The notes: generated by a model from the sequence alone, not told the origin. 42,184 bases of DNA from Methylobacterium sp. J-026 (GCF_022829585.1 NZ_JAKSYC010000315.1:1-42184); one strand, 5' to 3'. Shown: positions 23,982 to 32,931, counted from the first letter of the stretch. A program made the numbers and translations.

Positions 23982-24683
23982 TCACGCCTGCCCGAACGAA
24001 GAAATGCCGCCATGGGCCGCCGACCACTCCGCCGGCGCGTTGAGAAAACTTTCGACCTCGGCGAGCGTCTTCGGGTCGAAGGTGCCCATCTCCTTGGCCA
24101 CCGCCAGCACGTCCCGCCACGTGGTGAGGGCGTGGAGCTTGATGCCGATCTCCTGCATCAGCGCCGCGCTGTCGGGGAAGATGTCGTAGTAGAACAGCAC
24201 GAAGCAGTGATCGACCTGGGCGCCGGCATCGCGCAGGGCCTTGACGAAATTGACCTTGCTGCGCCCGTCCGTGGCGAGGTCCTCGACCAGCAGCGTGCGC
24301 GCGCCCTCGACGACCGCGCCCTCGATCTGGGCGTTGCGGCCGAAGCCCTTAGGCTTCTTGCGGATGTACTGCATCGGCAGCATCATCCGGTCGGCGATCC
24401 AGGCGGCGAAGGGGATGCCGGCGGTCTCGCCGCCCGCGATGTGGGTGAGCTGCTCGTAGCCGATCTCGCGCACGATCGTGGCGGTGGCGAAATCCATCAG
24501 CGTCGCGCGCAGCCGCGGATACGAGATGATCTTCCGGCTGTCGGTGTAGACCGGGCTCGCCCAGCCGGAGGTGAACTTGAACGGCTCGTCCTTGTAGAAG
24601 AGCACCGCACCGATCTCGAGGAACATCTTGGCCGCCTCGCGGGCGATGACGGCCCGGTCGAGGGGCAGGAAGGGGCTGGTCAT
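23982..24683 (-). CDS. pyrE: Orotate phosphoribosyltransferase
   Basis: Joins orotate to PRPP to give OMP, the fifth step of UMP synthesis. 233 residues of the longer alphaproteobacterial type. The PRPP-binding motif appears as TLLVEDLATDGRSK, the substrate region KFTSGWASPVYTDSRKII is clear, and HIAGGETAGIPFAAW is the usual glycine loop. First gene of pyrE-pyrC. The 141 bases upstream, to the aroQ stop, contain a strong hairpin that could end the aroQ transcript or control pyrE. Confidence 0.96.
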   Translation of the reverse strand: MTSPFLPLDRAVIAREAAKMFLEIGAVLFYKDEPFKFTSGWASPVYTDSRKIISYPRLRATLMDFATATIVREIGYEQLTHIAGGETAGIPFAAWIADRMMLPMQYIRKKPKGFGRNAQIEGAVVEGARTLLVEDLATDGRSKVNFVKALRDAGAQVDHCFVLFYYDIFPDSAALMQEIGIKLHALTTWRDVLAVAKEMGTFDPKTLAEVESFLNAPAEWSAAHGGISSFGQA

Positions 24684-24708
24684 GCGGCGTGCGCGCTCCG
24701 CTTGGGCG

Positions 24709-24743
24709 CTCCCCGGGGCTGGAAGACCAGTCCGGCCGGGGAG
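24709..24743. promoter_or_regulatory. Nested hairpin between aroQ and pyrE
   Basis: Arms CTCCCCGG (24709-24716) and CCGGGGAG (24736-24743) are perfect complements, and inside them CTGG and CCAG pair again around AAGA. It begins 26 bases before the pyrE start codon. No T-run follows on either strand. It may be an aroQ 3' end structure or a pyrE leader element. Confidence 0.4.
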
Positions 24744-24824
24744 AACGCGTTCGATAAGGGCCTGACCGCCCTCCTCCGCCCTGTCTCCGCCAGCGTCAAC
24801 CCTGCGCGGCGCGCTATCCGCGCT

Positions 24825-25274
24825 TCACGCGGTCTTGTCGGCCCGCAGATGCGCGAGGTGCCGGATGGCGAGCGCGTAGCCATGCGTCCCGAAGCCGGCC
24901 AGCACGGCTGTCGCGGCGAGCGAGACATAGGAGTGATGGCGGAAGGCCTCGCGCCGGTGGACGTTGGAGATGTGGCACTCGATCACCGGCACCTCGCAGG
25001 CATTGAGCGCGTCGAGGATTGCCACGGAGGTGTGGGTGTAGGCGCCCGCGTTGATGACGATCCCGGCCGACCCGATGCGGAATTCGTGGATCGCGTCGAT
25101 CAGCACGTGCTCGGCGTTGCTCTGCCGGCATTCCGCGCTGAGGCCGTGGGCGGCGGCGGCCTCGCGGCACAGGGCCTCGACGTCGGCCAGCGTCGCGCGC
25201 CCGTAGATCTCCGGCTGACGCTGGCCGAGCAGGTTCAGGTTCGGCCCGTTCAGGACCAGGATCGTGTCGTTCAT
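24825..25274 (-). CDS. aroQ: 3-Dehydroquinate dehydratase, type II
   Basis: Third step of the shikimate pathway. 149 residues, the standard length for the dodecameric type II enzyme. It opens MNDTILVLNGPNLNLLGQRQPEIYG, with the flexible catalytic loop and its Arg/Tyr region. INAGAYTHTSVAILDAL and VIECHISNVHRREAFRHHSY carry the catalytic His and substrate-binding residues. The ATG at 25274 matches the family start; the upstream frame is not family-like. No accB/accC follow, although that order is common elsewhere. Confidence 0.96.
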   Translation of the reverse strand: MNDTILVLNGPNLNLLGQRQPEIYGRATLADVEALCREAAAAHGLSAECRQSNAEHVLIDAIHEFRIGSAGIVINAGAYTHTSVAILDALNACEVPVIECHISNVHRREAFRHHSYVSLAATAVLAGFGTHGYALAIRHLAHLRADKTA

Positions 25275-25450
25275 CGGGGGCCTCGCGTTCCGAGAGGTGC
25301 GGCAAGCGCCGGCAAGACACAAGTCCGGCCTGTCATCCGGCCGAAGTTGTCCCGCGCCCGGCCCCGACGCCCGCTCCGGGCGGTTCAGATCCGCGGCGCC
25401 CGGCGCTATCCCAAGCCCGAACGAGACGAGAGACCAGGGAGGACACGCGG

Positions 25451-26293
25451 ATGACAGGATCCCGGAGCGAGGCGCCCGTGGTGATCGCGGTGGCGATCAC
25501 CGGCTCGGTGCCGCGCAAGACGGACAACCCGGCCGTGCCGGTCACCGTCGCGGAACAGATCGAATCGACCCATCAGGCGTTCGAGGCCGGCGCCACGCTC
25601 TGCCACATCCACGTGCGCAACGACGACGAATCCCCCTCCTCCGACCCGGAGAAATTCGCCGCCGTGCAGGAGGGGCTGCGCAGGCACTGCCCGGACATGA
25701 TCGTCCAGTTCTCCACCGGCGGGCGCGGGCGCGATCCGGCTTCGCGCGGCCTCTCGCTCGCGCATCGGCCCGACATGGCCTCCCTGTCGACCGGCTCGGT
25801 GAACTTCCCGACCATCGTGTACGAGAATTCCGCGAGCCTCGTCGCCGACCTCGCCGGGCAGATGAAGCGGTACGGCGTCCGCCCCGAGATCGAGATCTTC
25901 GACCTCTCGCACCTGCACGGGGCGAAGCGGCTGGTCGAGGCCGGCCTGATCGATGCGCGCCCGCACGTGCAATTCGTCCTGGGCGTCCAGAACGCGATGC
26001 CGGCCGAGGCGCATCTCCTCGACATCCTGCTCGCCGAGACGCGCCGGATCCTGCCGGAGGCGACCTGGACGGCCGCCGGGATCGGCCGCACCCAAGCCGT
26101 GGTGATGGACTGGGCGCTGGCCCGCGGCGCGGACGCGGTGCGCACCGGGCTTGAGGACAACGTCCGGGTGACGAAGGACCGGCTGGCGGCGAGCAACGCC
26201 GAGCTGGTGGGCCTGGCGTCCGAGGCCATCGCCCGCCACGGCCGCCGGGTGGCGACGCCGGCCGAGGCCCGGGCCGCCCTCGGACTCGCCTGA
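25451..26293 (+). CDS. BKACE family beta-keto acid cleavage enzyme
   Basis: 280 residues of the former DUF849 family. Members cleave a beta-keto acid with acetyl-CoA in a zinc-dependent reaction; the founder, Kce, acts on 3-keto-5-aminohexanoate in lysine fermentation. The zinc-binding motif is LCHIHVRNDDE (two His), and STGGRGRDPASRG and EIEIFDLSHLHGAKRL are family regions. The acid cleaved here cannot be told from sequence. GGGAGGA sits about eight bases before the ATG. A monocistronic position followed by tRNA-Gly gives no pathway hint. Confidence 0.88.
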   Translation: MTGSRSEAPVVIAVAITGSVPRKTDNPAVPVTVAEQIESTHQAFEAGATLCHIHVRNDDESPSSDPEKFAAVQEGLRRHCPDMIVQFSTGGRGRDPASRGLSLAHRPDMASLSTGSVNFPTIVYENSASLVADLAGQMKRYGVRPEIEIFDLSHLHGAKRLVEAGLIDARPHVQFVLGVQNAMPAEAHLLDILLAETRRILPEATWTAAGIGRTQAVVMDWALARGADAVRTGLEDNVRVTKDRLAASNAELVGLASEAIARHGRRVATPAEARAALGLA

Positions 26294-26338
26294 GGCCACC
26301 TTCTCACGGGCCGGCCGGCGTGCTAACGAACCGCCCGC

Positions 26339-26412
26339 GCGGGTGTAGCTCAATGGTAGAGCAGCAGCCTTCCAAGCTGAATACCCGGGTTCGATTCCCG
26401 GTACCCGCTCCA
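26339..26412 (+). tRNA. tRNA-Gly (anticodon TCC)
   Basis: A 74-base cloverleaf: acceptor GCGGGTG pairs with TACCCGC (G-U at the last pair), D arm GCTC...GAGC, anticodon loop CTTCCAA giving anticodon TCC, T arm CCGGG TTCGATT CCCGG, and encoded CCA. The anticodon stem has one mismatch at its outer pair. Reads GGA and GGG glycine codons. Confidence 0.96.
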
Positions 26413-26464
26413 TCCCCTTTCCCTGACGGCCGAACCGCCCGGCATCCTCTCGGGACGCACCGCC

Positions 26465-26752
26465 ATGAAGGTATCCGCCGACCTGTGCATCGTGCCGATG
26501 GGCGTGGGCCCGTCGGTCTCGCCCTACGTGCGTGAGATCAAGGCGATCATCGAGGCGAGCGGCCTCGTCGCCACGATGCACCCCAACGGCACCAACATCG
26601 AGGGCGAGCTTGCCGAGATCTGCGCGCTGGCGGAGCGCTGCGAGGCGAAACTCGCCGCGATGGGCGTCCAGCGCACCTTCTTCACGCTGATCTTCTCGTC
26701 CCGCCGGGACAAGGACCAATCCATGGCCGACAAGCTCGCGGCCGTCTCCTGA
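26465..26752 (+). CDS. MTH1187/YqgV family thiamine-binding protein
   Basis: 95 residues of the UPF0045 family, opening MKVSADLCIVPMGVGPSVSPYV and containing MHPNGTNIEGELAEI. Members form small ferredoxin-like tetramers that bind thiamine or a related molecule in the cytoplasm; the cellular role is not established. A single gene 53 bases after tRNA-Gly and 145 bases before the large oxidoreductase gene. No TPP riboswitch is visible upstream. Confidence 0.87.
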   Translation: MKVSADLCIVPMGVGPSVSPYVREIKAIIEASGLVATMHPNGTNIEGELAEICALAERCEAKLAAMGVQRTFFTLIFSSRRDKDQSMADKLAAVS

Positions 26753-26897
26753 CGCGGCCACCGCGTTTCATCCGGCCGGCATCGTCGCGCGGCCCGGCCG
26801 GACGGGGCGCCGGCCGCCGCGGCGACGCACCCCCGATCTGATCGGCGCCTCGCGCGTTCCCCTTATCCGGTCGTAGACGTGCCGGCAGGAGAACGGC

Positions 26898-29216
26898 ATG
26901 AGCGATCAGGAAACCGGCGACGTGCGGATCGAACCCTATGACGGCCCGGCCGGCGGCTGGGGTTCCGCCCGTTCCCTGGTCGAGATCCTCACCCGCGAGG
27001 GCGTGCCGGTCACCGGCTCGGCGATGCTGCTGAAGCAGAACAAGCCGGACGGGTTCATGTGCACGTCCTGCGCCTGGGCGAAGCCCGCCAAGCCGCTCGC
27101 CTTCGAGTATTGCGAGAACGGCGCCAAGGCGACCGCCTGGGAGCAGACCCGGCGGCGGGCCACCCCGGACTTCTTCGCCGAACATACCGTCACCGAACTG
27201 CTCGGCTGGAGCGACTACGCCCTGGAGGAGCAGGGCCGCCTGACCCATCCCATGCGCTACGATCCGGAGACCGATCGCTACCGGCCCGTCCCGTGGTCGG
27301 AGGCCCTCGGCGAGATCGGCCGGGAGCTGAAGGCCCTGCGCCAGGAGGATCCGAAGTCGGTGGTGTTCTACGCCTCCGGCCGGGCCTCCCTGGAGACCAG
27401 CTACATGTGGGCGCTGATGGCGCGCCTCTACGGCAACAACAACCTGCCGGATTCCTCGAACATGTGCCACGAGCCGACCTCGGTGGCGCTGCCGCAATCG
27501 ATCGGCGCGCCGGTGGGCACGGTCCTGCTGGAGGATTTCGAGACCACCGACCTGATCTTCTTCTTCGGTCAGAATGTCGGCTCCAATGCGCCGCGGATGC
27601 TCCATCCGCTGCAGGAGGCCCGGCGCCGGGGCGCGCAGGTCATCACCTTCAACCCGCTGCGCGAACGCGGGCTGGAACGCTTCACCAACCCGCAATCGCC
27701 GGTTGAGATGGTGACGCGCTCCGCCACCAAGATCTCCACGCAGTATCACCAGGTGAAGGCGGGCGGCGATCTCGCGGCGCTCACCGGCCTGTGCAAGACC
27801 CTGCTGGCCCTGGACCGGGAGGCCGCCGCGGCCGGCCGCCCGGCCATCCTCGACCACGCCTTCATCGCCGAGCACACCCACGGCTTCGACGATTTCGTGG
27901 CCTTCTGCGACGGGCAGGACTGGACGGCGATCGAGCGGCGCTCCGGCCTCACTCGCACCGCCCTCGAAGCCGCGGCGGCGGCCTATGCCCGTGCCAAGGC
28001 CGTGATCGGCATCTACGGGATGGGGCTGACCCAGCACCGCAAGGGCACCGAGACCGTGCGGATGCTGGTCAACCTGCTGCTGCTGCGCGGCAATATCGGC
28101 AAGCCCGGCGCCGGGATCTGCCCGGTGCGGGGCCATTCGAACGTCCAGGGCCAGCGCACCGTCGGCATCACCGAGAAGCCGGAGCTGGCTCCCCTCGACA
28201 AGCTGAAGGAACTCTACGATTTCGAGCCGCCGCGGGAGAAGGGGCTCAATACGGTCGAGACCTGCGAGGGCGTGCTCGACGGCAGCGTGAAGGCCTTCGT
28301 CAGCCTCGGCGGCAATTTCCTGCGCGCGATCCCCGATACCGGGCGGATGGAGCCGGCCTGGCGGCGGCAGCGCCTGACCGTGCAGATCTCGACCAAGCTC
28401 AACCGCTCGCATCTCGTGAACGGCGCCGTGGCCTACATCCTGCCCTGCCTCGGTCGGATCGAGATCGACCAGCAGGCCAGCGGTCCCCAGGCGGTCTCGA
28501 TGGAGGATTCCACCGCGCGCTTCCACGGATCCCGGGGCGTGGCCGAACCGGTCGGCCCGGAGGTGCGCTCCGAGCCCTGGATCGTGGCGGAGATCGCCAA
28601 GGCGACCCTCCCCGTGAACCCGCGGATCGACTGGACGTCCTGGGTCGCCGATTACGGCCGCGTGCGCGAGGCCATCGAGGCGACCTACCCGAAGGTGTTC
28701 CACGACCTGAACGGGCAGATGTTCCGGCCCGGCGGCCTGACCAAGCCCCTCGGTGCCCGCGACCGCAAATGGGAGACCGAAACGGGCAAGGCGAATTTCG
28801 CGGTGCCCGCCGGCCTCGAGGCCGATCCGGACCTGCCGGCCCGGGGGCCGAACGTGCTCGACCTCATCACCCTCCGGTCCAACGACCAGTTCAACACCAC
28901 GGTCTATGGCTATGACGACCGTTTCCGCGGCGTGAAGGGCACCCGTTCGGTGCTGTTCATGAACCGCCGGGACATCGCCCGGCTCGGCCTCACCGATGGC
29001 GGCGGTGTCGATGTCGAGACGGAGGCCGGCGATCAGGTGACGCGCCGCGTGGGCGGGCTCCGGGTGATCGCCTACGACATCCCCGAGGGGAATTGCGGCG
29101 GCTACTATCCGGAGTTGAACGTCCTGCTGCCGCTCTGGCACTACGACGAGCAGTCCAAGACACCGGCCGCCAAGGCGATCACCGTTCGGGTGAACGCCGC
29201 GGCCCGGACGGCCTGA
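26898..29216 (+). CDS. FdhF/YdeP family molybdopterin oxidoreductase
   Basis: 772 residues, a formate dehydrogenase-H-like molybdenum or tungsten enzyme of the YdeP branch. Near the N-terminus CTSC plus YCEN (C55, C58, C72) is the YdeP-type cysteine set. The active-site motif reads SSNMCHEPTSVAL (C190-H191), with Cys where formate dehydrogenase H has selenocysteine, so it does not need SelA. The substrate-domain pattern GMGLTQHRKGTETVRMLVNLLLLRGNIGKPGAGICPVRGHSNVQG is typical. In E. coli, YdeP is linked to acid resistance; the substrate is unknown. AGGAGA precedes the ATG. No electron-transfer subunit gene or fdhD lies next to it. Confidence 0.93.
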   Translation: MSDQETGDVRIEPYDGPAGGWGSARSLVEILTREGVPVTGSAMLLKQNKPDGFMCTSCAWAKPAKPLAFEYCENGAKATAWEQTRRRATPDFFAEHTVTELLGWSDYALEEQGRLTHPMRYDPETDRYRPVPWSEALGEIGRELKALRQEDPKSVVFYASGRASLETSYMWALMARLYGNNNLPDSSNMCHEPTSVALPQSIGAPVGTVLLEDFETTDLIFFFGQNVGSNAPRMLHPLQEARRRGAQVITFNPLRERGLERFTNPQSPVEMVTRSATKISTQYHQVKAGGDLAALTGLCKTLLALDREAAAAGRPAILDHAFIAEHTHGFDDFVAFCDGQDWTAIERRSGLTRTALEAAAAAYARAKAVIGIYGMGLTQHRKGTETVRMLVNLLLLRGNIGKPGAGICPVRGHSNVQGQRTVGITEKPELAPLDKLKELYDFEPPREKGLNTVETCEGVLDGSVKAFVSLGGNFLRAIPDTGRMEPAWRRQRLTVQISTKLNRSHLVNGAVAYILPCLGRIEIDQQASGPQAVSMEDSTARFHGSRGVAEPVGPEVRSEPWIVAEIAKATLPVNPRIDWTSWVADYGRVREAIEATYPKVFHDLNGQMFRPGGLTKPLGARDRKWETETGKANFAVPAGLEADPDLPARGPNVLDLITLRSNDQFNTTVYGYDDRFRGVKGTRSVLFMNRRDIARLGLTDGGGVDVETEAGDQVTRRVGGLRVIAYDIPEGNCGGYYPELNVLLPLWHYDEQSKTPAAKAITVRVNAAARTA

Positions 29217-29321
29217 GCGGGCCATCCGACGTCGTCCCGGGTCAGACACCGGGGCGACACCTGCGACGATAGCCGGGCCAATGCTCTGGCGTGATGCCCT
29301 GCGCTCCGGCAAGGAACGGCG

Positions 29322-30659
29322 ATGGATCAGCCGACACCACCGGACGCGCAGGCAGACAAGCGGCTGTGCAACCTTATGGACCGGATCGCGGCGGGCGCGC
29401 CCGTCCGTGAGCCGGGCCTCGACCTCTCGCATCTGCGCGCCGGGACCCTCGCGCCGCACGCGGGGGATCCGGAATCCGGCGGTCTCCCCCTCGCTGATGC
29501 GGATCTGTCCAAGGCCCGCATGGAGGAGGCGGATCTCTCGGGGGCGAACCTGCGCGGGGCCAACCTCACGGGCGTCGTCGGCCGCTCGACCCGGTTCGCG
29601 GGGGCGATCCTGGAGGCGGCGGACCTGTCGGACGCCGATCTGTCGGGGGCGGATTTCACCGGCATCGTCGCCGGACAGGTGAAGTTCGCCGGCGCCATGC
29701 TGGAGGATGCCCGCTTCGGGAAGGCCGCGATGCGCTTCGCCAACCTGTCCGGGGCGCTCCTCGACGGGACGGACTTCGCAGAAGCCGACCTCTGGGGGGC
29801 GGATTTCACCGGGGCGGATGCCGACGACACCGTGTTCCGGGACGCGCGCCTCGACGAGGCCAAGCTCGCCGACGCGAACCTGACCCACGCGGATTTCGCC
29901 GGAGCCAGCCTCGCGAAGGCGACGCTGGCGGGCTCGCGCCTGCGCGGGGCGAACTTCACCGGGGCGAAGCTCGATGGGGCGGATCTCTCAGGCGCCGACC
30001 TGTCGGACACCGACCTCGTGCGGCTGAACCTCGCCACATGCAGCCTGCGGCATGCCCGCTTCTCCGGCGCGTGGCTCAATGGAACGCGGATGAGCGTCGA
30101 GCAGCTCGGCGGCGCCGTGGGCGAGGAGGTCGTGGGCGCCTACGAGGCCGCGCAGACGAGCTACCTCGCCCTGGAGCAGAACTGGAAGAGCATCGGCAGC
30201 CACGACGCGGCGAGCTGGGCCTACAAGCGCGGCCGCCGGATGGGCCGGTTCCACGCCGGCCGGCAGGCCCGCGACGCCTGGAACGGGCGCGACTGGGCCG
30301 CGGTCCTGCGGCACGGCTACCGCTGGAGCGCGGATCGGTTCGTCGAGTGGCTGTGCGATTACGGTGAGAGCCTCTCGCGCATCGCCCGGGCCTTCGCGCT
30401 GCTGATCGTGGTGTTCGGCGGCCTCTACGGGCTGACCGGCGGCCTGATCATCCTGGAGGGGCCGGAGGCGGGGCCGACCTACAATCCCCTCGATCTCCTG
30501 AGCTACAGCGCCCTCAACATGATGACCGCGAACCCGCCGGAGATCGGCCTCAAGCCCACCGGCCGCGTCACCAACCTGCTGGTCGGCCTCGAAGGCGCGG
30601 TCGGCATCATCCTGATGGGGCTCTACGGGTTCGTCCTGGGCAACCGCCTGCGCCGGTGA
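29322..30659 (+). CDS. Pentapeptide-repeat protein with C-terminal two-helix channel-like domain
   Basis: 445 residues. Residues ~55-250 consist of A(D/N)LxxADL-type pentapeptide repeats (such as ADLSGANLRGANL and GADLSGADLSDTDL), which fold into a square beta-helix. A basic linker of about 100 residues follows. The C-terminal ~85 residues have two membrane helices (FALLIVVFGGLYGLTGGLII and GLEGAVGIILMGLYGFVLG) with a loop between them, LLSYSALNMMTANPPEIG, placed like the pore loop of two-helix ion channels but without a K+ filter motif (TVGYG). AAGGA precedes the start. Possibly a ligand- or protein-gated membrane sensor; function unknown. Confidence 0.85.
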   Translation: MDQPTPPDAQADKRLCNLMDRIAAGAPVREPGLDLSHLRAGTLAPHAGDPESGGLPLADADLSKARMEEADLSGANLRGANLTGVVGRSTRFAGAILEAADLSDADLSGADFTGIVAGQVKFAGAMLEDARFGKAAMRFANLSGALLDGTDFAEADLWGADFTGADADDTVFRDARLDEAKLADANLTHADFAGASLAKATLAGSRLRGANFTGAKLDGADLSGADLSDTDLVRLNLATCSLRHARFSGAWLNGTRMSVEQLGGAVGEEVVGAYEAAQTSYLALEQNWKSIGSHDAASWAYKRGRRMGRFHAGRQARDAWNGRDWAAVLRHGYRWSADRFVEWLCDYGESLSRIARAFALLIVVFGGLYGLTGGLIILEGPEAGPTYNPLDLLSYSALNMMTANPPEIGLKPTGRVTNLLVGLEGAVGIILMGLYGFVLGNRLRR

Positions 30660-30669
30660 GGGCCGGCCC

Positions 30670-31140
30670 TCACTCGTTGTCGCTGAGCCGCTCGATCACG
30701 AGGCTGAGATCCTTGCGCAAGGCCCGGATCTCGGGCTCGCTGAGTTCGAGCTGGCACATGACGCTCTGGCGGACCGAGACGGCCTCGGCGCGCAGCGCGG
30801 CGCCCGTCGGCGTCAGCGCGATCTCGACCTCGCGCTCGTCCGACTGGCGGCGGGTGCGCAGCAGGAACCCCGCGCTCTCCAGGCGCTTCAGCACGGGCGT
30901 GAGCGTGCCGGAATCGAGGCGCAGCCGCCGGCCGATCTCCGAGACGGTGACGCCGTCCTGCTCCCAGAGCACCAGAAGCACGAGATATTGTGGATAGGTG
31001 AGACCGAGCCGCTCCAGGAGCGGCCGGTAGGATTTCGTCATCCGGTGCGCGGCCGCGTAGAGCGCGTAGCATAGCTGATTGTCGAGGAGGAGCGGGTCCG
31101 TCTCGCGCTCAACCTCCGCCGTGTCGGCAGTGTACACCAT
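30670..31140 (-). CDS. ohrR: OhrR-type peroxide-sensing MarR family regulator
   Basis: 156 residues with the MarR winged helix (VTVSEIGRRLRLDSGTLTPVLKRLESAGFL, wing RRQSDEREVEIALTPTG). The N-terminal LLLDNQLCYALYAA places Cys24 exactly like the reactive cysteine of OhrR, and a second cysteine (C129, in QSVMCQLELS) matches the two-cysteine OhrR type that forms a disulfide after oxidation by organic hydroperoxides. Normally it represses ohr; no ohr gene lies in the window, so its target is elsewhere or it controls itself. Its 3' end is 10 bases from the pentapeptide gene on the other strand. Confidence 0.88.
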   Translation of the reverse strand: MVYTADTAEVERETDPLLLDNQLCYALYAAAHRMTKSYRPLLERLGLTYPQYLVLLVLWEQDGVTVSEIGRRLRLDSGTLTPVLKRLESAGFLLRTRRQSDEREVEIALTPTGAALRAEAVSVRQSVMCQLELSEPEIRALRKDLSLVIERLSDNE

Positions 31141-31233
31141 GTCGTTCGCCTATCGCGGTCCAGGCACCGCCATTCTCGACCGCGACCGCGGGCATCCCGT
31201 TATACCACAACCCATGAAGCCGGCGCACGAGCT

Positions 31234-32733
31234 TCAATCGCGCAATTCATTTCCCGACCAATCCTCTGCGGTTCGTGACCCCGCCGTGGGCGGCACGACC
31301 GACGCCAAGCTGGCGAGGAGACCGGCTTCGTCTTCCAGCGTGCGCAGGTCGAGGAGGATCGCGTCGTCGCTGATGCGGCCGATCACCGGTATGGGCAAGG
31401 CGCGCAGGCGCTCCGCGAGGCGCTTGCACCGCCCCCCGGCGCCCCGGCGCGCGGCCCCATCGGCCGGAACCGGGGTCAAGACCAGGGCGGCGCTGGGCAG
31501 CGTCTCCACCGGCAGCGCCCCGGACCCGATCTGGCTGATGCAGTCCATGACCGAGACATGCGCCCAGCCGGCAACGCGCTCGGCCACCGCGGGGGCGAGG
31601 CGCTCGGCCTGCGCGGTGATCCCCGCGCGATCCCGGGTGAGCAGCCGCAGGGTCGGCAATTCCTCGGCCAGCCGCTCGGGGTGGAGATAGAGCCGCAGCA
31701 CGGCTTCGAGGGCCGCGTAGGTCATCTTGTCGACCCGCAATGCCCGCTTCAGCGGATTCTTGCGCACGCGGGCGATCAGGTCCTTCCGGCCAGCCACGAT
31801 GCCGCACTGGACCGCGCCCAGGAGCTTGTCGCCGCTGAAGGTCACGAGGTCGGCCCGCTCGAGGGCTCCCCGGACGGTGGGCTCAGGCGGCAGGCCATAG
31901 GCGGCGAGATCGACGAGGCTGCCGCTGCCCAGATCTTCGGCCAGCGGCACGCCGCGCGCGCGGCAGAGGCCGTGCAGGTCGGCCGGGTCGGCGGCGGCGG
32001 TGAAGCCCGCGATGGCGTAGTTGCTCGGATGCACCTTCATCACGAGGCCGGTGCGCGGGCCGATCGCCTCGGCGTAATCGCGCAGATGGGTGCGGTTGGT
32101 GGTCCCGACCTCGTGCAGGCGGCAGCCGGCCCGCACCATCACGTCCGGGACCCGGAACGAGCCGCCGATCTCCACGAGCTCGCCGCGGGAGACCACGACC
32201 TCCTTGCGCATGGCGAGGGCGTTCAGCACCAGCAAAACCGCCGCCGCGTTGTTGTTGACGACAACCGCGGCCTCGGCGCCGGTCAGGCGGCAGATCAGAC
32301 CCTCGACATGGTCGTCCCGCTCGCCCCGGGCGCCGGTCCCGAGATCGAATTCGAGGTTGCTCGCCTGCACCATCACGGCGGCCACCGCCTCGGCGGCCGA
32401 GCGCGGCAGCAGCGCGCGCCCCAGGTTGGTGTGCAAAACCGTGCCGGTCAGGTTGAAGACCGGCCGCAGGGAGGGGCGGCGCTCGGCGGCGAGCCGCCCG
32501 GTCGCTTCCGCCCGGATCGCCGCCTCGTCCGGCACGGGGCCGCCTTCGGTCCGGATGCGGGCGAGCACGGCGCGGATCGCCTCGGTGAGGGCTGTGCGCC
32601 CGTAGACCGCGAGATCCTCCGGCGCGGCGCCGCCGAGGAGACGTTCGACCGCCGGGATCCGGCGCGGGTTCTGCGTCGCGTCGGCGGTGGCCGGACGGAT
32701 CTGGGGGGAGGAGCTTTTGGCGGATGACGGCAT
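31234..32733 (-). CDS. selA: L-seryl-tRNA(Sec) selenium transferase
   Basis: PLP enzyme that converts Ser-tRNA(Sec) to Sec-tRNA(Sec). 499 residues, slightly longer than E. coli SelA because of the start region. PLP-binding lysine lies in DLVTFSGDKLLGAVQCGI. Other SelA marks are FNLTGTVLHTNLGRALLP, VNNNAAAVLL and HEVGTTNRTHLRDY. selB normally follows but here the next gene is ohrR, and selB, selC and selD are not in the window. Presence implies at least one selenoprotein elsewhere, since the nearby FdhF homologue uses Cys. The ribosome site at this ATG is weak, so a start a few codons later is possible. Confidence 0.93.
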   Translation of the reverse strand: MPSSAKSSSPQIRPATADATQNPRRIPAVERLLGGAAPEDLAVYGRTALTEAIRAVLARIRTEGGPVPDEAAIRAEATGRLAAERRPSLRPVFNLTGTVLHTNLGRALLPRSAAEAVAAVMVQASNLEFDLGTGARGERDDHVEGLICRLTGAEAAVVVNNNAAAVLLVLNALAMRKEVVVSRGELVEIGGSFRVPDVMVRAGCRLHEVGTTNRTHLRDYAEAIGPRTGLVMKVHPSNYAIAGFTAAADPADLHGLCRARGVPLAEDLGSGSLVDLAAYGLPPEPTVRGALERADLVTFSGDKLLGAVQCGIVAGRKDLIARVRKNPLKRALRVDKMTYAALEAVLRLYLHPERLAEELPTLRLLTRDRAGITAQAERLAPAVAERVAGWAHVSVMDCISQIGSGALPVETLPSAALVLTPVPADGAARRGAGGRCKRLAERLRALPIPVIGRISDDAILLDLRTLEDEAGLLASLASVVPPTAGSRTAEDWSGNELRD

Positions 32734-32931
32734 CGTGCGACCAGAGATAACGATCCGCCTGCTTCAGGCCAGCCCGATACGCCGCGGATAATACGCGCAG
32801 GTTGTTCCATTCCCGGGCCGACGGTAAGGGCAGATCCAGAAAACGGCGGGCGACCGCATTCAGCACCCTTGCGGGGTGGCCCGGACCGGGCAATCACGCC
32901 GTCTTGCACACCTCCAGCGGGAGACGCCGCC

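Noticed and set aside
26898..29216. Possible selenoprotein because selA is nearby
   Set aside because: The frame has no internal TGA, and the active-site position is Cys190.
26682..29888. Open frame of over 1,000 codons on the minus strand
   Set aside because: It is the antisense reflection of the FdhF/YdeP gene in GC-rich DNA; composition is Arg/Gly/His-rich with no domain, and it runs across several unrelated intergenic regions.
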